Made by a program: the position numbers and the translations under genes
Notes under the pieces: model-generated
What the model was told of the DNA's origin: nothing
The model's input: the letters and a program-made list of their open reading frames with translations, nothing else
The model's database searches: none
Shown: one piece after another, positions 58,583 through 64,000 of the stretch
Position numbering within the stretch: the stretch's first letter is position 1
How the letters are laid out: each line of letters opens with the position of its first letter
Source of the DNA: Aquincola tertiaricarbonis
GTDB lineage: Bacteria; Pseudomonadota; Gammaproteobacteria; Burkholderiales; Burkholderiaceae_C
Direction: 5' to 3'
Length of the DNA: 64,000 nt
NCBI RefSeq assembly: GCF_023573145.1
Contig: NZ_CP097635.1
Coordinates: 2,170,001-2,234,000 of the forward strand

Positions 58583-60060
58583 CGCACCATCCTCCCCAGG
58601 CGGCGGGTGGCCGCGGCCAGCAGCAGCGCCAGCACGCCGGCCCAGCCCAGCAGCACGCCGGCCGCGGGCGCGGCCCGACGCAGCGCATCGGCGACCGGCG
58701 GCGGCGTGAAGGAGAAGTCGGCCAGGCCGTGCCAGTGCTCGCGGCCGATGCGCACGTCGCGCGTGGACTTGTCCTGCGCAAACTGCACCTTCTCCGCCTG
58801 CAACTGGTTCAGTGCCTGCACCAGGCGGTAGCGGTATTGCTCGGCCTGCTCCACGAAACGCCGGTAGCTGGCCAGGTCGGTGCCGGCCGCGGCCATGGAC
58901 ACGCGGCGCAGCGCCAGCACCGGGCTCAGCAGCGCAAAGCGGTCCACCCACTGCAGCTGCGTGGCCTGGCGGCCGAAGCTCTCGGCGGCGTGGCGGTTGA
59001 ACAGTTCGCTGGTCAACCGCTCCCCCTCCATGCCCAGCAGGCCCTTGTAGTTGACGGGCAGGTCTTCCACCCGGCTTACGCCGTACTGCGCCAGCACCTG
59101 GCGTTTGAAGGCGCTGAAGTACGGGTCGTCGGGGTTGTGGCTGTCGCCCAGCGCGGCCAGCTCGCGGGCCACCTGGATGTCGGTCTCGAAGCGGGTGGGC
59201 AGGGCCTGCAGCGATGCCGCAGCCTCCGGCGCCAGCCGCGGCACCAGCACCACGCTGCAGGCCCAGGCGGCCAGCAGCGCCACCAGCGCGTCGCGCCCGC
59301 GCGGCAACCAGGCCGAGACCGCCACCACCGCCAGCACCCACAGCGCCAGCCACAGCCCGTGCGCGGCCAGCAGCAGCGCGGCCAGGCCGGCCGGTGCCGT
59401 GGTGGTGACGGTGATGGCCGCCAGCGCCACCGCAGCGGGCAGCAGCATCAAGGCCGCCACGCCGCCCAGCGCCAGCAGCTTGCCGGCCACCAGCTGGCCG
59501 GGCCGCAGGCCCTGGGCCAGCAGCACCCGCAGCGTGCCCGATTCACGCTCGCGCGCCACCGATGCATGGCCGATGAACACCAGCAGCAGCGGCGCCAGCA
59601 CCTGCAGCACGAAGGCGGGCGTGAGCTGGCCGAAGCGCAGCAGCAGCGACGACTGCCGCACGTCGCCGAAGTTGGCGCTGTTCTGCCGGTGGCCTTCCAG
59701 GTACAGCGTGTGGCCGGTGTAGCCATCCACGCCGGGGTCGAAGGCGGCCAGCGGGCTCAGGGGCCGGAACACGAAGTGACCGTAATGCACCATGCGGTGC
59801 GGGTGGCGGTCGGGCTGCGATTCGAAGTCTTCATGCGCCTGCGCCTGGTAGCGGCTGCGCTGCGCCTCGGCGTTGCGCTGGCTGTCCCAGGCGGTGAAGG
59901 CGGCGGCCACCAGCAGCATCAGCAGCAGCACCAGCGCGGGCATCGCCACCTTGTCGCGGCGCAGCAGCCGCCACTCCTCCTGGGCGATGCGGCGCACCAT
60001 GCCGCCAGGGCGCGGGCGGGCGGCCGGCGCGGCATGGGCCACGGGCACGGCGGCCGTCAT
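58579..60060 (-). CDS. ABC-2 type permease (DUF3526-like), first
   Basis: A 493-residue membrane protein of the same plan: helix VAMPALVLLLMLLVAAAFTA near residues 40-60, a ~110-residue periplasmic insert (HPHRMVHYGHFVFRPLSPLA), helices around LQVLAPLLLVFIGHASVARE (ER-E motif with the next RESGTLRVLLAQ), then more helices and a second large insert before VLLGWAGVLALLLAAAT. It is coupled to the ATPase gene upstream and the second permease gene downstream by 4-bp overlaps. Confidence 0.83.
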   Translation of the reverse strand: MTAAVPVAHAAPAARPRPGGMVRRIAQEEWRLLRRDKVAMPALVLLLMLLVAAAFTAWDSQRNAEAQRSRYQAQAHEDFESQPDRHPHRMVHYGHFVFRPLSPLAAFDPGVDGYTGHTLYLEGHRQNSANFGDVRQSSLLLRFGQLTPAFVLQVLAPLLLVFIGHASVARERESGTLRVLLAQGLRPGQLVAGKLLALGGVAALMLLPAAVALAAITVTTTAPAGLAALLLAAHGLWLALWVLAVVAVSAWLPRGRDALVALLAAWACSVVLVPRLAPEAAASLQALPTRFETDIQVARELAALGDSHNPDDPYFSAFKRQVLAQYGVSRVEDLPVNYKGLLGMEGERLTSELFNRHAAESFGRQATQLQWVDRFALLSPVLALRRVSMAAAGTDLASYRRFVEQAEQYRYRLVQALNQLQAEKVQFAQDKSTRDVRIGREHWHGLADFSFTPPPVADALRRAAPAAGVLLGWAGVLALLLAAATRRLGRMVR

Positions 60061-60797
60061 GCCGCCACCTCGGGCGCGGCATAGCGCTTGTGCAGCTCGC
60101 GCACGTCGAAGCGCTCGCTGCCGGTGGCGCCTACCTCCTCGCGCAGGCGGCCGCCGTCGATGAAGCCGATGCGGTCGGCCACGTCGGCCGCGCCCAGCAG
60201 GTCGTGGGTGACCATCAGCACCGCCACGCCCTGGGCCCGCAGCCACAGCAGCAGGCGGCTGAATTCGGCGGTGGCGCGGGGGTCCAGGCCCGAGGTGGGT
60301 TCGTCCAGCAGCAGCGCCGGCACCCGCCGCGCCAGCGCCAGCGCGATGGCCACCTTCTGCCGCATGCCCTTGGAGAAGCCGCCCACGCGGCGGTCGTGGG
60401 CGGCCGTGTCCAGGCCGGCTTCCGCCAGCGCGCGGCCGATGTCCCCCGCCTCGGCCGGCTGACCGGCCAGGTGCAGCAGGTAGCTCAGGTTTTCGCGCGC
60501 GCTCAGGTGCTCGTACAAGGCCACGTTTTCGGGGATGTAGGCCAGCCGGCTGCGGGCGGCGGCGGGCTGGGTCACCGGGTCGAGGCCGTCCACCCGCACC
60601 TGGCCGGAGGCCGGCTGCAGGAAGCCCAGGAACAGGCTGAGCGTGGTGGTCTTGCCGGCGCCGTTGGCACCCAGCAGCGCATAGATCTCGCCGGCCTGCA
60701 CCTCGAGGTCGAGCCCGTGCAGCACGGTGCGCGTGCCGTAGCGGGCGGTGACGCCGTTGGCCTGCAGCACGGCGGAAGGAGCGATGGTGTGGGTCAT
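60057..60797 (-). CDS. ABC transporter ATPase
   Basis: A 246-residue nucleotide-binding subunit. Walker A is LLGANGAGKTTTLSLFLG, the Q-loop region YIPENVALYEHLSARENL, the signature GGFSKGMRQKVAIALAL, and Walker B with D-loop ALLLDEPTSGLDPRATAE, then H-loop VTHDLLGAADVAD. The start is the ATG at 60797, 11 bp after the TonB receptor gene. It drives the two permeases encoded downstream. Confidence 0.95.
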   Translation of the reverse strand: MTHTIAPSAVLQANGVTARYGTRTVLHGLDLEVQAGEIYALLGANGAGKTTTLSLFLGFLQPASGQVRVDGLDPVTQPAAARSRLAYIPENVALYEHLSARENLSYLLHLAGQPAEAGDIGRALAEAGLDTAAHDRRVGGFSKGMRQKVAIALALARRVPALLLDEPTSGLDPRATAEFSRLLLWLRAQGVAVLMVTHDLLGAADVADRIGFIDGGRLREEVGATGSERFDVRELHKRYAAPEVAA

Positions 60798-60808
60798 CGT
60801 GAAGGTCC

Positions 60809-62992
60809 TCAGAACCGGGCCTGCAGGCCCAGCGTGAAGTTGCGCGGCGTACCCGGCGTCACCCACACGCGGCTGTAGGAGCTGGTGTAGTAGTCGCGGT
60901 CGAAGAGGTTGTCCACGTCCAGCGTCAGCCGCAGCGTGGGCGTGATGCGCCAGTAGCCGGTGAGCTTGGCGGTGGTATAGGCGGGCAGTTCGAACGCGGG
61001 CGTGCCGGCATTGGCCTCGGCCTGGGTGCGGGCCTGGCCCAGGCGCTTGCCCATGTGGGTGACGCCGCCGCCGATGCCGTAGCGCTGGCCGCTGGCCAGC
61101 GTGTCTTCCCACACCGCCAGCAGGCTGCCGTTGACCTTGGGCACGTTGAGCAGCCGCCCGCCCACTTCCAGCGTGTTGTCGCGCGTGATCTCCACGTCGT
61201 TGACCACCAGGCTGGCATTCACGCGCCAGTGGCTGCTGACCTGGCCCGCCAGGTCGAACTCCGCGCCGCGGCTGCGGATCTGGCCCGCGGCCACCGAGAA
61301 GCCGGCATTGGCCGGGTCGGCGGTGAGCACGTTGTTCTTCTCGATGTGGAACAGCGCCGCCGTGGCGCCCAGCCGGCGGTCGGCGCTTTCCCACTTGGCG
61401 CCCAGTTCCAGCGCCTTGCCGCGCTCGGGGCTGAAGCTGTTGGCACCCACGTCACTGCCGGTGTTGGGCCGGAAGGAGCGGCCTGCATTGGCATACACCG
61501 TCCATTGCGGCGTGGCCAGCCAGCTCAGGCCGATGCGCGGCGAGGTGGCGTTGGGCTGCTGATCGGTGGTGACCCCAGTGCGCCGGTTGTCCAGCGACTG
61601 GTCGTAGCGGTCCATGCGCAGGCCGGCCACCAGGCGCCAGGCCGGTGCCAGCGTGATCGCGTCTTGCATATAGAGCGCGGTGTTGCGCTGGCGTTCCAGC
61701 GTGCTGGTGTTGGCCACCGGCGTGGGCTGGGCCTGGCCGTACACCGGGTCGTAGATGTTGATGGCGTAGGGCGCGGTGCTGCTGGGGTTGATGCGCAGCA
61801 TCACGCTGTCCATGCGGAAGCGGAAGGTCTCCAGGCCCACCAGCAGCTCATGCGCCACCGTGCCGGTGCGCAGCTTGCCTTGCAGCTCGGCCTGCAGCGC
61901 CACGTCCTCGGACTCGTAGTCGCGGTAGCGGCGCTGGCGGGTCAGCGTGCCGTCGGCGCGCAGCGCAGTGGCCTCGGTGGAGAAACCGTCCAGCGTGGTG
62001 CGGCGGGCCGACAGGCCCACGCGGCTGCGCCAGTCGTCGTTCCAGTGGTGGGTGAGGATGAACTGGTGGGTCTGGTTGGCCACCGTCACGTCACCATCGG
62101 CCGGCTCGCCCAGGAAGCGGCTGACCGGGATGGCGCCCAGCCGGTTGTCCACCGCCACCACGCCGCGGTCCAGCGGCGTCTGGTGGCGCAGCAGTTCGCC
62201 CACGTAGTCCAGCGTGGTGTCCGCCGACAGGCGCCAGGTGAAGGCCGGCGCCAGCACCTGCCGCCTGGCGCTGACGTGGTCACGGAAGCTGTCGCGGTCT
62301 TCCAGCGCGAGGTTCAGGCGATAGGCGAAGCGCTCGCCCAGCGGGCCGGTACTGTCGAGCGCGGTGCGCTTGAGGCCATAGCTGCCGACATAGCCTTCGA
62401 GCGAATGGCCGCTGCGCCACAGCGGCTGCTTGGACACGATGTTCAGCGTGCCGCCGGGCTCGCTGCTGCCGTACAGCGCGGCGGCCGTGCCCTTGAGGAA
62501 CTCGATGCGCTCCACGCCGGCCAGGTCGCGCGGCGCGTTGAAGCCGCGGTTGGACGAGAAGCCGTTGAGCAGCGTGGCCATGCCGGTGTTCTCGTTGCCG
62601 GGCAGGCCGCGGATGGCGATGTTGTCCCACAGGCCGCCGAAGTTGTTCTGGCGCGAGACACCGCCCACGTAGTCCAGCACGTCGTCCAGCTTGGTGGCGC
62701 CCAGGTCGTCGATGGCCTGGCGGGTGACCACGCGCACCGACTGCGGCAGCTCGCGCAGCGACAGGTCGCTCTTGGCGCCGGCGGCTTCGGCCGCGTGGTA
62801 AGCGCCCGACTGGGTGCGGCCCACCACTTCCACCGCCTGGGCGGGTTCGGCGGGGGTCTGGGCCAGGGCTGGCGCGGCCAGGCCGGCCAGCGCCAACACC
62901 AGGGGATGGGGTCGGCAGGGGAAGGTGGCGACCAGGGAACGGGGGGCAGACCGGCGATGGCCGGCGGAGATCAGGCGAGGCATGGGATGCAA
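60809..62992 (-). CDS. TonB-dependent siderophore receptor
   Basis: A 727-residue receptor of the FhuE/FpvA-like siderophore family. A signal peptide ends near ALAQ. The TonB box region is AVEVVGR, the plug has SLRELPQSVRVVTRQAIDDL, VLDYVGGVSRQNNFGGLWDN and IAIRGLPGNENTG, then VERIEFLKGTAAALYGSSEP and GGTLNIVSKQP, all diagnostic. The barrel ends LGLQARF. It likely imports a ferric siderophore. The ATPase-permease genes follow directly in the same direction. Confidence 0.93.
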   Translation of the reverse strand: MHPMPRLISAGHRRSAPRSLVATFPCRPHPLVLALAGLAAPALAQTPAEPAQAVEVVGRTQSGAYHAAEAAGAKSDLSLRELPQSVRVVTRQAIDDLGATKLDDVLDYVGGVSRQNNFGGLWDNIAIRGLPGNENTGMATLLNGFSSNRGFNAPRDLAGVERIEFLKGTAAALYGSSEPGGTLNIVSKQPLWRSGHSLEGYVGSYGLKRTALDSTGPLGERFAYRLNLALEDRDSFRDHVSARRQVLAPAFTWRLSADTTLDYVGELLRHQTPLDRGVVAVDNRLGAIPVSRFLGEPADGDVTVANQTHQFILTHHWNDDWRSRVGLSARRTTLDGFSTEATALRADGTLTRQRRYRDYESEDVALQAELQGKLRTGTVAHELLVGLETFRFRMDSVMLRINPSSTAPYAINIYDPVYGQAQPTPVANTSTLERQRNTALYMQDAITLAPAWRLVAGLRMDRYDQSLDNRRTGVTTDQQPNATSPRIGLSWLATPQWTVYANAGRSFRPNTGSDVGANSFSPERGKALELGAKWESADRRLGATAALFHIEKNNVLTADPANAGFSVAAGQIRSRGAEFDLAGQVSSHWRVNASLVVNDVEITRDNTLEVGGRLLNVPKVNGSLLAVWEDTLASGQRYGIGGGVTHMGKRLGQARTQAEANAGTPAFELPAYTTAKLTGYWRITPTLRLTLDVDNLFDRDYYTSSYSRVWVTPGTPRNFTLGLQARF

Positions 62993-63144
62993 TCAACAGG
63001 ACCCGCCCGGTGGTGGTGGAGGCCGGGCGGATCGATGACAGAGGAAGGGCGGGCCGCAGGCGCACGGCCACGCGCTGGCCGGCTGCCCGACATGAGTCGG
63101 GTGCCTGCGGGCGGCGGCGGTGCAGGGTGGGCGGAGGCGGGGTA

Positions 63145-63567
63145 TCAGCCCCAGGCGGGCGGATCGCGCGAAGCGAAGCGCCAGCGGCCCGGGCTGGGCA
63201 GCACCGTGTCGCGCGGTGGCGCCGGTGGGGCCTGGGGCGCGGCCAGCGGCAGCAGGTGGGCCGGTGTGGGCGGGGGCGCGGCTGCCGCGGCGAGCTGGCT
63301 GAGGGCGTGGCAGCCCAGGCACAGGTCGTCGGCGGTCGGGTCGGGAGCCTCCGCCGGCGTGGGCTGCCGCGCACCGTTCGCTGGTTCAGCGGCGGCGCTG
63401 CGCAGCGCTTCCATCGCCATCACCCCACGCGGGGTGGCGGAGCCAGCATGCCGATGCAGGGCCTGGTGCGCGACCATGCCCAGGGCCATGTTCAGCAACA
63501 AGGCCCACAGCAGGGTGCGCGACAACAGCGGACGGGACAACAGCATGCGCATGGCGGCGCGCATCAT
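63145..63567 (-). CDS. Small DUF2946-like membrane protein
   Basis: A 140-residue protein with an N-terminal hydrophobic segment (LLWALLLNMALGMVAHQALH), a Pro/Ala-rich linker and a Cys pair with His (LCLGCHAL, about residues 83-90), as in DUF2946 proteins found near metal and TonB genes. Starts at 63567 or an internal Met. The last part is Pro-rich. Upstream of the siderophore receptor gene by 152 bp in the same direction. Confidence 0.6.
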   Translation of the reverse strand: MMRAAMRMLLSRPLLSRTLLWALLLNMALGMVAHQALHRHAGSATPRGVMAMEALRSAAAEPANGARQPTPAEAPDPTADDLCLGCHALSQLAAAAAPPPTPAHLLPLAAPQAPPAPPRDTVLPSPGRWRFASRDPPAWG

Positions 63568-63592
63568 ACTGTTGAGAATTGAATATCGATAG
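63568..63592 (-). promoter_or_regulatory. Possible Fur-like site before the iron module
   Basis: The A/T-rich stretch TGAGAATTGAATATCGAT (plus-strand reading) just ahead of the DUF2946-like start has two imperfect GATAAT-type hexamers (GAGAAT and AATATC on opposite strands). It resembles a weak Fur box at a location expected for iron-regulated genes. No experimental basis; could be chance. Confidence 0.3.
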
Positions 63593-63595
63593 GGT

Positions 63596-64000
63596 TCAGC
63601 CGTCTTCGGCGTCGGGCCATCCGTCGGCGGCCACCAGCGCGTCCACCTGCTGCAGCACCAGCACCACCTCGGCGGCGGCGCGGAACAGGGCGGGCGCCAG
63701 CGCCGCGGGGCCGGGCGGCAGCATCAGCGGCGGGGTGGCGAAGGCAGCGCCATGGCCGGCGCCGCGTTCCAGCCGCCAACGCAGCAGGCGCAGGCCGGCC
63801 TGGGCCAGCGCCACGGTGAATTCGGGCAGCGCGGCCTGGATGCAGGGCAGGGCGGCCTCCTGCTCCACCGCCATCGCCATCCACACGCCGCCCGGGGCCA
63901 GCTGCAGCTGCACCACCAGCCGGCCGAGCATCGGCATGTCCAGCGCCAGCCGCATGGCCGGCACGCCGCGCACCGGCGGCGGCGGAGGCGGAGGCGGAGG
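63596..64000 (-). CDS. Proline-linked protein with FliK-like C-terminal half (partial)
   Basis: The C-terminal ~134 residues of a protein entering from beyond base 64000. At the edge it is a run of Pro codons, then MRLALDMPMLGRLVVQLQLA and PEFTVALAQAGLRLLRWRLE, a pattern like the C-terminal beta domain of FliK/HpaP-type proteins. The match is loose. Orphan FliK-like genes are known in Burkholderiales next to FlhB-tail paralogues; none is seen downstream here. Confidence 0.4.
   Translation of the reverse strand, partial: PPPPPPPPPVRGVPAMRLALDMPMLGRLVVQLQLAPGGVWMAMAVEQEAALPCIQAALPEFTVALAQAGLRLLRWRLERGAGHGAAFATPPLMLPPGPAALAPALFRAAAEVVLVLQQVDALVAADGWPDAEDG

Noticed and set aside
61055..63592. 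845-residue plus-strand ORF opposite the siderophore receptor
   Set aside because: Composition is typical of an antisense shadow (Ala, Gly, His, Arg, Val), and the receptor on the other strand is unambiguous.
1..64000. CRISPR arrays, tRNA or rRNA genes
   Set aside because: No regularly spaced direct repeats, no cloverleaf-like runs with GGTTCRA-type arms, and no conserved rRNA words were found by eye.

Overview
The window is G+C-rich DNA (most genes have G or C at nearly every third codon position) that looks like a chromosome of a Burkholderiales betaproteobacterium, probably from the Rubrivivax/Leptothrix/Ideonella/Sphaerotilus group. This rests on protein flavour, a PEP-CTERM protein, a GC-rich hairpin repeat typical of such genomes, and the composition. 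It is inference; no rRNA or marker gene is present.

Bases 1-26,295 hold a nearly complete flagellar gene set. On the minus strand are flgBCDEFG (flgG cut by the window edge), then fliEFGHIJ followed by fliD-fliS-fliT-fliK-fliL-fliA-motA-motB-flgM-flgN and a FlgJ-type glucosaminidase. On the plus strand are flgA and fliMNPQR-flhB-flhA. The order fliD-S-T-K-L-A-motA-motB is that of lafB-C-D-E-F-S-T-U in lateral (Laf/Flag-2) flagellar systems. The absence of fliO and the short, divergent FliM fit too. The system has its own stator, sigma28 and anti-sigma28. Flagellin, flgH-L and chemotaxis genes are not in the window. The usual lafK regulator is absent from the fliE-fliM gap, where there is 1 kb of non-coding DNA with three inverted repeats.

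Bases 26,300-30,700 form a lower-GC accessory patch. It has an unknown coiled-coil membrane protein, a frameshifted small membrane protein, a decayed ISL3-type transposase cut by an intact IS5-family element, and a broken ORF.

Bases 30,725-42,524 carry ordinary chromosomal genes: NIPSNAP and cupin proteins, acetyltransferases, gamma-glutamyltransferase, a PPOX-type flavoprotein, a C39-like protease, an SbtA/SbtB-like bicarbonate pair, a glycosyltransferase, a tannase-family esterase, and a CSD-DUF1294 protein.

Bases 42,539-49,960 hold a minus-strand cluster that looks like a metal-uptake or handling module: PCuAC-like protein, DUF3604/PHP-like protein, parvulin, HupE/UreJ-type permease, His-rich secreted protein and TonB-dependent receptor. 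After it come a 2OG oxygenase with a membrane-fused spermidine-synthase-like protein, a PEP-CTERM protein, and a LysR regulator divergent from a hydrolase and an SDR. Bases 57,212-63,567 hold an iron-type module: a small DUF2946-like membrane protein, a siderophore-type TonB receptor, an ABC ATPase and two ABC-2 permeases. The window ends inside a proline-rich protein with a FliK-like C-terminal half.
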